From contig CAWZYM010000363.1 in the NCBI GenBank assembly GCA_963966185.1, positions 144,501 through 208,500 of the forward strand: 64,000 nucleotides of DNA, read 5' to 3'. How positions within the stretch are numbered: the first letter of the stretch is position 1; every line of letters begins with the position of its first letter. This DNA is from Rhabditoides inermis (lineage: Eukaryota > Nematoda > Chromadorea > Rhabditida > Rhabditidae). The translations under genes were made by a program, and so were the position numbers. Below, one piece after another: positions 39,301 to 52,900 of the stretch. The notes below the pieces were generated by a model that saw only the letters and a program-made list of their open reading frames with translations, ran no database searches and was not told the DNA's origin.

Positions 39301-39571
39301 GGCGACAGAGAGAGAGAGGGACTCACCGTTAACCGTCCAGCGTCACTGCTCGGTACTGCACTGACCCACCCCTATTCTTTGAACCTCGCCCGATGGTCGT
39401 CATTCCCCTGCTAGACTTGTCCGTCTAGAATTGCGTATGCCAAAGAGCGACCTATGAAAAACGATAAACTCTGCTTTGTGCCGCGATATCACATCTCTTC
39501 GAGAACTCTTCGAGAATCGTCCCCACTTGCTCTAATCAATGCTGTTGACGAGAAGCATAGCCTCCACAAAC

Positions 39572-39675
39572 CCTTATCGCCGCTTATCAGTTGTTATGGA
39601 ATCAATTGATCTGGAAGGCACGCATGTCCGACAGGGGTGTTTGGGCAGTGAGATAAACAGATAAGCAGATAAGGG
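39572..39675. promoter_or_regulatory. GATA-site cluster upstream of npa-1
   Basis: Five GATA-type sites lie within about 100 bp: TTATC at 39573 and 39583 (the second reads ACTGATAA on the minus strand, the ELT-2 consensus core), then AGATAA, GATAAG and GATAAG at 39651-39673. They are 370-470 bp before the npa-1 start codon. The C. elegans family member is reported in the gut, whose genes are driven by the GATA factor ELT-2. Confidence 0.5.
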
Positions 39676-40042
39676 TGAGTCTGGGTGGCTGTAGTTGGCT
39701 GTCGCAGAGTCGCACAACACTGTACCGCATAGCTCCGCGAGTAGCCCCCATCGATTTCGCAACCTGTCATAGTTGTTTGTTGAGATGTCGACGCGTTCTC
39801 TAGTGATGTCCCTATCTGACAATCTTTAGTTTGTTGATGTTGCTGGCTGAAGCTCTCATTCAGTTGAAAAATTTCGACCACTTTTCTCGTTCTCGAATGT
39901 TCTGCTCGGAACACTCCAGAACCAAATTATGGCCAATTGTTTGCAACTAATGCATAACAGCTTGATCAATCGCGGTGTATAGTGTGATCGATCGATAATC
40001 AATCAATCGATATTCGATAAATACCCGTGTTCCAGAGTGACG

Positions 40043-40149
40043 ATGAGGTGGGTGGGAGCAGCTCTGCTGCTCGTCGCCGTCGTGACGGCAGCACCGCGGT
40101 CAGTCTTCACAATTTGAAAAAAACATCAATAACCCAAAATCAATCAATT

Positions 40150-40180
<31 letters not shown>

Positions 40181-43100
40181 TATCCAGAATCGCTATATAC
40201 TGACTATACAACAAGTGCATACGGCACACCACAAGGGCTAAGCGCTGGGAGAAACACAGTTTAGCAACGGGGATGGTCGGGTCGAAGGTCGAAAGTCAAA
40301 CCCAAAACATCATCCTCACTCTCAGTAGACAGTTAGTTGTTAGCCAACCATAGCCATGTGTCCTCATCTCACGTGTTTTTTTTAAGCAGCTTGTAAGTTG
40401 CAACATTTTTTCGCTCAAAACCAGTGGGAAAATAGGGGGAAAATCGACCGTTTTTCGAGCGGCTTGAATCAATATACAAAATTTTTATTCTCACTCTCAG
40501 TAAATGAGTACACCATTAGTTGTTAGCCACTACGAGGCGTTTCGATGAGCCCGACCAGACCTTGTTTGCAGAGTCCCCAAAATCACAAAGTGATTTTTTT
40601 CTTCCCGCACTTTCGGTTACTGTACCTACAGTATTCCTATCTCCTCACTCACAAAGTGGTCTTAGAAGAAACGATAGACAGAAATTCAATCTGATGACGC
40701 TTCAGCTGGAAGTGACGTCATCAAAATTGAATTTCAATTCTGAATGTATTTCAGGACGAAGCGCGACCAGGAGTGGATGACCGCCGATCAAAAGGCCGAA
40801 GTCACGGCGGTGAGCGAATTTCTACATTTTCAAAAAATACAATTGCTAGGGTTGAGGACATTTGGTAATAGATACGCATGACAACTAATCCTGGATCTGG
40901 AGATCTGGATACACATAGTTCCAAAAAAAGGTGCGGAAAGAAAAAAAAACATCACTTCCGCTTGCAGCTGCACGCCTCGGGCGATCTGACGGGAATGATA
41001 TCTCGGCCTAGTTACATAATACAAAAACTATACAGAGTAAAGTATGACGTGACTGTGCTTTACCGTTACCTAGCTGCAATTATATTGCGACTTGATTCGA
41101 AATAAAACCATTCTGATGACGCCAGAAGAATTCTGACTGATGACGTCACTTGCAGCTGCACGCCTCGGGCGATCTGACGGGAATGAAGGACAAGATCATG
41201 TCATACTACACGAAGCTGCCGGCGGAGAAGCAGGCGACACTCAATGAGCACTACAAGAACGAGTGCGCCGCGTGGATCAAGACGGTATGCCTTTCCTACA
41301 TACATGTGACATAACCACAACTACTACATCCACAACTATAGCCTGCGCCAGAGCGATAGTTTTCGATCTACCTCGCTTGCAGTTCGAAACACGGTGCCAT
41401 AACCGTCTGCCTCTCTTGTTTTGCGCGCTATTGCCGAGAGCTGACTCTCCGTCTTCCTCTGATCTACCCCACCGCGCGCAACTTATTGCGAGCATAGAAC
41501 TATATACCTCCAAATCGAAATGCCTTGCAAAACTAAAGGGTGTCAATAGTGTATTACTAATTCATAATACATGAACATGATCATGCGCCGCGTGGATGAA
41601 GACGGTTTGTTGAGTATCAGAATCAGATTAGTTCCCTCGCAACGAGTACCAGTACCAATTCGGTAGTACATAGAAGAGAACAAGAACGTGTGGCGGTGAG
41701 ATGTAATTAGTAAACTAATATTATGTTATTATAAATTACGGTATTAACAATTATTGTACATAAGCATGATTATGAACGAGTGTGCGGCGTGTACAAAGAC
41801 GGTTGGTTGAGTATCAGAACGCGAAGAAATACCATGTTAGGGCGAGGGTAACGGTACAGTAATACCCTTAATGAGCACGACAAGATGCGCCGCGTGGATC
41901 GAGACAAGGTGTAATTAGTATGTAATAAGTAACGATAAGTAGCGATAAAATGACCTCGAACGATTTCGAACTAAAGTAGCCAAAAGTCCGTGCCACTTCT
42001 CTGGGATAACAACTTTACAAGCAAAGTAGCTAAAGATTTACGTGATTTGCATCGAGTCAAATAATTGGAGGATCGATGACTGATCGCTTCCGTGATCCGT
42101 CGTGTGTTCCGAAAAGTGTGCTGCTTGCGCGTTACCGGTGCAAAGTGTGCATAGACATACACCGCTTGGCGCACGCGTGGTGCGGGCTGATTTGAATAGC
42201 AAACTCGGTGGACAGTGTTCAATGGATCGAGTTGACATTTCAGAATCAGAAAGATTTCTTGCCTAAGGATTGAGAGTGATGGGACGTTGATAATGGCCAG
42301 TCACGTTGGTCGAGTTTCACAGTAGAGTAGAGAGCATGCATTTTCTGAAACTCTGAAAACTGCTTTTCGCACTTTTATCTTCCGATCTTTTTCTTTTGAT
42401 CTCTTTCGACACAAATTACAGAGTGATAAAGAAACCACACTTTTTGTGATTTCTGTAGTCATATCACCCCGACAGGACAACCCTATCTCGAAAGCTGTTA
42501 ATATGAAAAAGTCCTAAACCAATTGCACCACAGTGTGTTTACTGATCGCACACCACAACGTTTGCTGATCGAGAACGATCTGAAACTGATAGGAACGTGA
42601 CCAAACAGCTAATGTAGCGATAAGACTATGCGGTTGAGTCACAGGGAAATCGTGGCGGGACCCCACACGTATGTACACACGTAGTGCGGGTTCCCTACTT
42701 AAATATTCATTTATCTGCCAGGATAACTAATAAACACAGCACAGTAGAGGGAGGGAGAGGTATAAACCACGTGGAGAATGCGGGAATGGTGCTTGAGTAG
42801 TCGGAGTCGTGTTGAGAACACTGTATCAAAGCTTCATAAATCTATGACCCTTCACCAGCGTCCGAGTGAACAAACGTTTGAGTATGTAGGATCTCTTCGA
42901 ATATCATCACGAAAAGTATTATTGTTGGTCAAGGGAAGAGAATCGTTTGCAGTTTGCGTTGTGGGGGCGAATGGAAGTATCTCGCACCAATCTAAAGTTA
43001 TCATTCTAAAAACTATCTAAAATGAAATAAAAATCTAAAATCTAAAATTACACATTTTTATCGAGAAAAAAAACTCCATTTCCAGGTGGCTTCGGAAGAA

Positions 43101-43213
43101 GAGCAGGCCGAGATGAAGGCCCTCTACGAAAAGCAGTCGGTCAGCGAGATGGAGAAGAAGGTGGGAGAGAGAGAGAGGAGGGGAAAGAGGGAGAGAGGGA
43201 GAGAGAGGAGGAG

Positions 43214-43255
<42 letters not shown>

Positions 43256-43933
43256 GATGGTTCAGGTCGTCGAGCTGAAGACGCGCCTCAGCGACGAGAA
43301 ACGCAAGGAGGTCGACGTGTGGGAGGTGGGGTTTCCAAAAAAAGAAAGTTAATCATAACTTCATTTTATTTTTTTGTTTCGTTTATTTGTTACTAATCGA
43401 TTTCCTTGCATGTTATTATTGACCGCACTCCTCACCTATTTCCTCAGTGAAACGTAACTCAAACAAATCGTATCATTGCAAACAACAAATCCTGCTGCTA
43501 AACATGACGAATACCGTGCGGGTTGCATGAAATTCGTTAGTTTTTGTTTTGTTTAAGCATTATTAGTATAATTGAGAAAATGATCTTCTAATTGACATAC
43601 TCATTCCCGCAACGTGCATTATTCTCGCGATGAAACGTATGTGGTATCAGCTAGTCACGAACTACACATGTTTGGAGAAAAGGAGGGGGAGGGAGCGAAA
43701 AGAGAGAGGGGGGAGAGAGGGAGGGAGAGAGGGAGAGAGGAAGAGAGAGAGAAAGAAAGAGAGAGAGAGATGCCTTCATTCCAGCCCGAGTGCCGCAAGC
43801 TGTGGACGCCCAAGGCGCGGCTGCGCAGGGACGCCGGACTCAAGGTACGGAGTTGATTTCGTTGATTTCGTTTGATTTCCACTATTGGCTCGTGACCACT
43901 GTTTTCCGCCACAAGAATAAATGTTTCTTCAAT

Positions 43934-43979
<46 letters not shown>

Positions 43980-46900
43980 AGAGAGAGAGAGAGAGTCCCT
44001 CGCAGGAGCTGATCGCTTGGCTGACGGAGGAGCAGCAGGCCGAGGTTGCTTCCATGAAGGCCGGCGGCTCGTCGTCGGATGACATCGAAACGAAGATCAA
44101 CGGGTTCTTCCAGGCGCTCGATGCGAGCAGGCAGGCCACTCTGAAGGCGGGTGACTAACTAACTGATCTCATTCTCTCTCTGTCTCTCTCTCTCTTTTTT
44201 TTCTTTCTCTCTGTCTCTGTCTCTCTCTCTGTCTGTCTCTCTCTCTCTCTCTCGTCAACATCGGCGAAATTTCGCCCATCTCGATCTCTCTGATTCTCGT
44301 TACGTTTCACTCAAATAGTAAAACATCACTACTGATGTTGTTAAGTAATTGTCCACTAAGTTTGTTTCTAAACAACTGACTGTACGACTTCAGGAAGAGT
44401 ACAAGGGAGATTGACGATTTTAGGAAGAGTACAATTCCAGAAAGATTACAATTTCATTTTCAGGAGGAGTACAAGGGCAAGTGCAAGGCCTTCTTCGCCA
44501 AGCTGGCGACCCCGGAGGAGCTGGAGAGGATGAAGACCGCGCATGAGGCGGGCAACGACGACGAGGCGACCAAGGTATGTTCTCCCCGATTGGAAATATT
44601 CGAATGATCGACTGGGCAACTATATGTATTGCTAGTTGGACTTGCACCAGGTGCTCATTGCTGATGCCATCGAAAGGTGTGAACCATTCGGAAAGAAACT
44701 GTTGTACAATGAACAGGGAAAACTGTTTTTATTCTGAGTGAATTATCGTTCCAGATCAGCAACGAGGTGATCGCGCGTCAGGACGCAGCCAGCAAGCCGG
44801 TCGCCGAGAAGTACCAGAAGATGTGCAAGAAGGTGTTCTCGCGCCGGCGCCGCGACATCGACGGGCTCATGAACAAGCACCTATCATGGCTCACCCCCGA
44901 GCAGAAGGCCGAGGTCAAGGTGAGTGCAACAAGCACGAGCCATGTTTTGATAAATATGAGGTAGCGGTTCGTCTCTTTGAACATCCCTTCGAATGATTTG
45001 GACGCGACTTTAAAAAGCGACTGACCGTTTGTACTTCAGAAACAGCCCTTTCAAAAACGTGCTTGATCGAACACGAAACATTATCATGAATGTTGCAGAA
45101 AATGAAGGACGACGGCGCGGCGCAGGAGGAGATGCGCGCCAAGATCATGTCCTACCTCAAGGATCTGGACGCGCCTTCGAAGAAGGTACGAAGGCCTGAT
45201 GACACACCTTTTTTCGAACGGAGTAGACAACTTTGTCTCGTACTGTCTCACTCAACTTCAACACAAATATTGTTACGAAAAGTCACTATTATCACTACTG
45301 ATACACGTTCCTGATTTACTTTCCTGACGTTAAGCCGCAACTCGTACACGAAACCTGCGCTACTTGCGAGTCTGTGAGCTCAGTCCAGGAGCAACTCAAA
45401 AACGCATATTTTCTGTTCAGGCGCGCTCGGAGCAGATGCAGAAGGACTGCTACAAGTGGCTGCATGAGGTGGCCAGCCAGGAGGAGGTGGACGCGCTGCA
45501 CAAGATGCACGAGACCGACCACGCCGGCTGCAAAAAGCAGGTGCGCAACGCGTCACACTGTTGTTTTTTTCATCATCAACTGTGTGGCACTTTGTTGATA
45601 GTGGACTACAGAAATGCCCAGTCAAACAACCTTCTGCGGCAGAAGTCGGCCGATTCGAAAAGTCCCGTTTGACTGTTCACCACTGTTATACGTTGCGTCA
45701 GGTTCGCGTGTTCCTCGCGCGTCTGCCGGAGGAGAGACAAGTCGAGGTGAAGAAGCACCTGCCGTTCTGCGAGCGGCTGTGGTACGGCGAGCACGGCAAG
45801 CACGACCATTCGGGACACGGACACCACGGACACCACCACGTGAGTCGAGTATTGATCGATAGTTCGCTGCTACCAATGAGACGGTGACACGCAATCCATG
45901 AGTGCCCGCGATATCGATCAATATTTTGCACCTATCAATGACACAATGACTCGCAAAGTAGCGCATGAGTGCGATCGATTGATCGATATTTTGCTGCTAC
46001 CAATCAGATAGTATTTCTCAAGCGCTTAGCATATATGTGGCGGACCGTACGCACGTGTTGTAAAGTCAGGGCATATCAATTTTGATGAATGATTGACTGA
46101 TTGACTGCAGATGCGGCGCGCCGCTCCCTCCGAGGGCGAGCAGATATTCGCGTTCCTCAGCTGGATGACTCCGCAGCAGATCCAGGTCATCAAGGTATGC
46201 ACACAAGTGTAGAAGTCAGGGTCAACGAATATGTCAAAACAACACAGATCCAAAACATCTTCAAAAAGTGTCTTTTTTATATCATCAAGAGTTTCAGGAC
46301 GCGCAGGCCAAGGGCGACAAGGAAACCGTGTTCAAGAAGATCATGGAGTTCTACAACACGGCCGAGGGCGACGCGAAGACCAAGGCCACGGAGAGCATGC
46401 AGGCCGGCTGCCGGCGCTACATCAAGAACATTGTCGGTCCCGACAACTCTGCCAAGCTGCACCGCATGAAGGAGTCCGGGGCGTCTAACGCCGCCATGGC
46501 CGAGCGCGTCAAGGAAATGATCGCCGCCATTCCCGACGCCAACGTGCGCGCCAAGGGCGAGAAGATCGCCATGTCCTGCCAGGCTATCTTCGGCGAGTCC
46601 CGCCGCCGCCGCCATGAGCACCACGACTTTGAGCAGATCGCCAAGGTATGAATACACTCACAATGAAATGTTTAAACATGGTTACGACACAAAAACAGAA
46701 ACGAAAAGCACCTTATAATATAGTCGAGGGTAGGCTGTATGCGCCAAATGGAACATACAGGGTCACGAATCGCGCTCTCGCATTTTCACCCATAAAGGGA
46801 ATTCATCTTGCGGACCATATTATTGGACCACTACATTCTTGTGTTGCAGGACTATCTCGGCTGGCTGACGCCCGAGCAGATGGCCGAGGTGAAGCAGATG

Positions 46901-49900
46901 GTCGGCGCCGGCAACAAGGACCAGGTGTACGCCAAGGTCGTCGACTACTACACCTCGATCAGCGGCGACGTCAAGGCCAAGGCCACGGAGCAGATGCGCG
47001 GCGGCTGCCGGCACTTCCTGTCCGACCTGATCGGAAGCGAGAAGGTCGCCGAGATCAAGGCGCTCAAGGAGAGCGGCGCGTCGCGCGAGACCATCATGAG
47101 CAAGATCCAGGCGTTTGTCGCTGCTACGAACGACGAGGAGAAGCAGATGAAGGCGGACAAGCTGGTCGGCGTGTGCAAGCACGTGTTCGATGTGGCGGCC
47201 AAGAGGAGGAAGCGCGACGAGCACTCGCTCCAGAAGGCTTTCGAGCAGTACCTCAGCTGGACTACTGATGCACAGAAGGCCGAGCTGAAGTCACTTCTTG
47301 AGGCTGGAGACCGCGGAGCAATCTATAAGAAGACCATGGAGTTCTACAAGGGTCTGTCTGGAGATGCCAAGACCAAGGCTACCGAGCAGCTGAAGGGAGC
47401 GTGCAAGCACTTCATCAAGTCGACGTTTGGAGAGGCCAAGGCTGAGCAGCTCAAGGACCTGAAGGAGAACTTGGATGCGTCCAACGAGGAGATCGAGGCT
47501 ATGATCAACGGATGGATTCTTGCCATCGAGGACGGAGACAAGAAGGAGCGTGCGCAGAACACCGTTGGAGCATGCAAGATTGTTTTCACTGAGGCCAAGA
47601 GGCGTCTGAGGAGAGACGAGTCTGCTCTCAACAGAGCTTTCGAGCAGTACCTCAGCTGGACTACTGATGCACAGAAGGCCGAGCTCAAGTCCCTTCTTGA
47701 GGCTGGAGACCGCGGAGCGATTTACAAGAAGACCATGGAGTACTACCAGGCTCTTTCTGGAGACGCAAAGACCAAGGCTACCGAGCAGCTGAAGGGAGCG
47801 TGCAAGCACTTCATCAAGTCGACTTTTGGAGAGGCCAAGGCTGAGCAGCTCAAGGACCTGAAGGAGAACTTGGATGCGTCCAACGAGGAGATCGAGGCTA
47901 TGATCAACGGATGGATTCTCGCCATCGAGGACGGAGACAAGAAGGAGCGTGCGCAGAACACGGTTGGAGCCTGCAAGGTAGTGTTCGCTACGCGCCGCTT
48001 CCGCCGCCACGAGTTTGATCATATGGCCAAGGAGTACCTCAACTGGCTCAGCGGCGTTCAGCTGGCAGAGGTCAAGGCTCTTCGCGATGCCGGAGACAAG
48101 GAGGGCGCCACCAAGAAGGTTCTCGAGTTCTACGCGCAGACCTCTGGCGACCTCAAGGCCAAGGCCACCGAGCAGCTGAAGGGCGGATGCAAGCATTACA
48201 TCGGAGACATTATCGGAGAGGCGAACACTGCCGAGCTCAAGACTCTGAAGGAGTCGGGCGCTTCCCATGAGGAGATGTACAAGAAGGTTCTCTCGTACGT
48301 CGATGCTGTGGCGGATCCGACTGAGAAAGAGCGCGGACTCAAGGCCGTCGAAGGATGCAAGGTAAAACAAATCGGTGAGAGGAGTGACGTATACGTTTTT
48401 TTTTTCAGACCGTGTTTGCTGTCGCCAGGCGTCTTCGTCGCCACAACTTTGAGCACATGGTGAAGGAGTACCTAGGCTGGCTGACCGCTGAGCAGCTGGC
48501 AGAGCTGAAGACACTGAAGGACGGCGGCGACAAGGGAAAGATCCCCAAGAAGGTGTGTGACACTCGAATATGTCAATACATGTTCCATTTTCAGATCATG
48601 GAGTTCTACGGACAGACGACTGGCGAGCTGAAGGAGAAGGCGACGCAGCAGCTGCAGGGAGGCTGCAAGCACTACGTCACCGAGATCATCGGAGAGGACA
48701 ACGTTTCTGAGCTGAAGACCCTGAAAGAGTCGGGAGCCTCCAACGAGGAGATGTACAAGAAGGTCGTCGCCTTCATGAACGCCGTGACTGACGAGAACCA
48801 GAAGGAGAAGGGACTGAAGATTGTCGACTCGTGCAAGGTCGTGTTCGCCGCTGCGAAGCGCATGCGTCGTCACGAGTTCGATCACATGGCCAAGGAGTAC
48901 CTCAACTGGCTCAATGAGGCGCAGCTTGCAGAGATCAAGACTCTGCGCGAGAGCGACAAGGACGCCGCTGCCGCGAAGATCATGGAGTTTTACCACCAGA
49001 CGTCCGGCGACCACAAGGCAAAGGCCACCGAGCAGCTGAAGGGTGGATGCAAGCACGTCGTCACCGACATCATCGGAGAGGAAAAAGCCGCCGAGCTGAA
49101 GACGCTCAAAGAGTCCGGAGCGTCCAACGAGGAGATGTACAAGAAGGTGATCTCGCTGCTCGACGACGTCGCTGACCCTGCTCAAAAGGCCAAGGGTCTG
49201 AAGATTGTCGACACGTGCAAGGTTAGTGGATTCGATCGGAATATTTATCTCGAACCAAGTAGCACATTACAAAATTAAGGCGAGGTTACGGTAAAATACA
49301 GTAATGCAACGCCTACTGCGAGTCCCAATAACACGGATTTCGGTAGTCCCGAGGATGCGTACGTGCGATTGGTGATGCTTGTCATCCCCTGCTTGCGGCT
49401 TCTGGGAAAGTGGATTAGTGGATTGGAGAAGATATAATAATCCTAACCTCCTTCAATGTTAGTCCTCAACAACAAATGTACAACACGCGGCAGATGTTGA
49501 GTTGACCCTAGGCTCCCGAATTCTGGAGGGAGACCATACTCGCGTTCAGGTCGTCTTCACCGCCCCTCATCGTCACCGCCGCGCGCATCACCATGATCTC
49601 GACGAGCTGCTCAACACCTACCTCTCCTGGCTCAACGACGACCAGATCAAAACGCTCAAGGTGGGACCAAGTAGTGATGGGGTGCAAAAGGAGCGCATTG
49701 CAACGCTTTCTTTCCAGGAGCTGAAGGCGTCGGGCGACAAGCAGGCCATGTACGACAAGGTGATGGAGTTCTTCGAGGCGTCCGAGGGCGCCATCAAGGA
49801 GAAGGCCACCGAGCAGCTGCAGGCAGGCTGCAAGCACTACATCAAGGTATGAAGGGTTCTAAATGACCCTCCAAATACTTCCAACTAGCTTTGAATAGCC

Positions 49901-52900
49901 TCAAACCACATCCAATTACTTCGAAAATGGTTTAGTAGCGGTCAGTCTACATACTGTCTTCGAAACGCCTTCGAAACACGACCAAACAGCGTGTTCCGGA
50001 GGCGTTTTGAAAGGGCTGTTTCGAACAGACTGACCACACTTTTTTTCTTAAAAGACACCTTCATCGAAATAGTCAAACGACAAGAGTTCACATTGCGATA
50101 GGCGTGCGAGTAGTTCCTGATGGTCTGTGGATTTTTGGAAATGAAAACAGTCGCTAGGCAAAACTATATGTTTATTGCAGGACATTCTGGGCGAGGAGAA
50201 GGCAGCGCAGCTGAAGGCGCTGAAGGAGAGCGGCGCGTCGATCACGCAGATCGGGCAGAAGGTCGAGGAGTTCATCGACGCCATCGACAACCCCGACACC
50301 AAGCAGCACGCACTGCGCGCCAGCACCGCCTGCAAGAAGGTCGGGTCTCTTCGAACCACTCCCGCAACGCCATCCAACTCACGTTCCAACTACTTGCAAC
50401 TACCTCCGAAATGCCTCCAACCATTTCCAACCACTTCTTCCGACTAACCGCGCCTTTCACATGTCCTATTCAGGTGTTCCTCTCTCGTCGCATGCGCTCC
50501 ACCGGACGCTCCGGACAGCAGACCATTCTCGACTCCGGAAAGGTGAGGCAGACCGTTTAACGATTGGGAACAAAACTGCTTTTAGTTCCTCTACTAGACG
50601 AGGCTAGCGCTGCGCGTCCAATCCACCCTAATTTACCGTGTCTTATTACTTTGCCAGATTTGCATATTTTTCGATAAAGCGCTTTGTTCTTGTTGGTGGT
50701 GGTGGAAAACAAAGAACGTTTAAAGGAACAGTGGCGACTATTTTCTGCCACAACCCCTCATTTTCACACGAGCAAAACGTTTGGCGGTGACCGGAATCGA
50801 ACCCGCGATGTTCGGGGACTACAACGCAGCGCACATGCACTGAGCCATGTAGCAAGTGAAAAGGCGTCGTTCATTTGCGCTTAGATTGTATTGGTTCTTG
50901 TCTGTTTATTATTGTTTTTTTCACGTGTTTTTAATCAACCGTATAAATTATTGATTATTATGTCTCCGACCCCAACGTGCAGTATTGAAGCGTTGGCGAG
51001 TAATTCAAAGTTTTGTCTGCATCCGTGGCAGTGGCAGGATCGAAAGTAACGCAGAATCGTCGTTCTTTCGCGAAAATTGAAAATGTGTTAGGTTAATTAA
51101 ATTTTTAATAATACTCCGAGTCACAAAAATAGCCACTGTTTCTTTAAGAAAATGGAGCAGACGTGAACCAATCAAATCAATCAAATGAGAGGTGGTGTGG
51201 TTCGCACTGAGAGCGTTCCATTCTCTATTCTTTGTGAGCATGTGTCCTCTGAATCGACAAGACGTGAATCTTCAGATCATTCGCCACGTGCTGTTCGCGA
51301 ACCGCGGCTGGTTCTCGCGGGAGCAGCACCAGAAACTCGAGCAGATGAAGACCGAGAACCTCGGCAGGGCTGTCATCGACAAGGTGCTGGAGTTCTACAA
51401 CGGACTGGACAACGACAAGAAGGTGTGTGTGTGTGTGTGCAGAACATGTCAGTTTGTGCTAGAAGTTGGGTTGCCTACAACAAATCTTCTAGACTCAAAG
51501 TGAGAAAGCCACGAAAGGTGAAAGAGGTGTCCTCCACTAGGCGCTGTAATCTTCTGAAAATAACTGACACCGCATTGCATATGTACATACCCACAACAAT
51601 CCTTTCAGACGACAGTCTTTATGCCTTATCTCCTAGTCCTGGAATCCGCAGTCCTAATTCCTTTGATGTGTACACTTCCTCACATTCAGACGACCGCCAC
51701 CTCGCGTCTGCAGGCCACTTGCCGCGCCATCCTCGAGGACTACGTGGGCAAAGAGAAGATCGACGAGCTGATCCGGATCAAGGTGGCGCTGGTGGGTACT
51801 TCGTCCATGTTGTTTTTGTTTAACCAGTTGAAAGGGTCCTCCTAGTCGAAAACAAGGTGGGGTTCTGGGATACAGCAGAGGAAGTTGGATTGGATGTCTT
51901 GAATTCAAGTTTGGTGCCTTTTCATAAGAGTGGTTGGTGACTCACTGCAGGCGCCGACCTCCCAGCTGGTCTCCTCTCTAGAGGGCATTTTATCGCTTAA
52001 AATGATCGGCGATAATAAGGAATAAAGCGCTTCATGGCTTCATCCGAAAAAGTTGTTCCGTAGCATTCTAGCGGCGTGGGGATATTCGGTACCAACGAGA
52101 GGGCGCAGACATGACAATGTCTTGCACGAACAAACAACTATGTCGGCAAAGTGGTCAGAGAGATTCGTGACTCACTGCAGGCCCCCACCTCCCAGCTGGT
52201 CTCCGCCCTCGAGGGCATGTTCACATCGACTCGCCACGTGGCGGAGGTGCAGGATGTGAAGCAGCTGTGCATGGTGGCGTATGAGGTGGGGGGACGGGTC
52301 TGTATGTCTCTCTATCTCTCTGTCTCTCCCCTCAATCCGTCTTGCTTACTCTCTAGCTCTCTCGTTTTCACTATTTCTCAACTCTCACTTACTAAATACT
52401 TAAGGCACAGGGGCGTTGAGAATTACCAAGGTTCAACGAAATTCACTCTTGAGAACTTGGCAAAACTGATTGCACGTAGCGAGAATCGAACCGGCATAAC
52501 ATGGGGCGTGAACCGTGAGCGTCACGACAACACTACAACGACATGTGCTGTCGTACTCATGTCGACGAGATGCGCACAGAGCTCAACTTTCCGATAAGCA
52601 CTTTGGCGCGAAGTTCGAATTCGCCTTACCAAGCTCCGCACGTGCATATGTTGGTAAGCGCGTAGGTAACGCGGAAACGCCGTTCTTTCGTGTTTTCTTT
52701 GGTTGTTTCGTGTTTCCATGGGTCAAGCAATGAAACAAAGTAAAAAAACTGAGCGCCCCTGTGCCTTTAAAGCAAACTATAGTAGTGATTTATTTTTTTG
52801 ATTTTTTTCTTGATGTATTTTTTGATTTCTTGATTTATTTCTTGGTTTATTTCTTGATTTATTTCTTGATTTCTTGAGTAATCTTGATTTTTTTCGTCAT

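Larger units (their letters stand above)
40765..46612 (+). other. npa-1: NPA units 1-4 (divergent, intron-rich)
   Basis: Unit 1 spans 40765-43829 (ends RLRR), unit 2 43830-44853 (RRRR), unit 3 44854-46119 (His-rich GHGHHGHHH then MRR), unit 4 46120-46612 (RRRR). Each is broken by several introns and differs strongly from the others. Unit 1 lacks the usual YLxWLT form (EWMTADQKAEV). Confidence 0.85.

Noticed and set aside
42778..43020. 80-codon open frame in an npa-1 intron
   Set aside because: No NPA features and no need for it in the unit structure. Direct joining of 41284 to 43086 is in frame.
47291..48514. A 407-codon open frame on the minus strand
   Set aside because: It is the antisense shadow of npa-1. 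GC-rich codon usage in the tandem units keeps the opposite strand open.
50782..50853. Functional tRNA gene
   Set aside because: A and B boxes are present but the acceptor stem does not pair, and the segment sits inside an inverted-repeat element.
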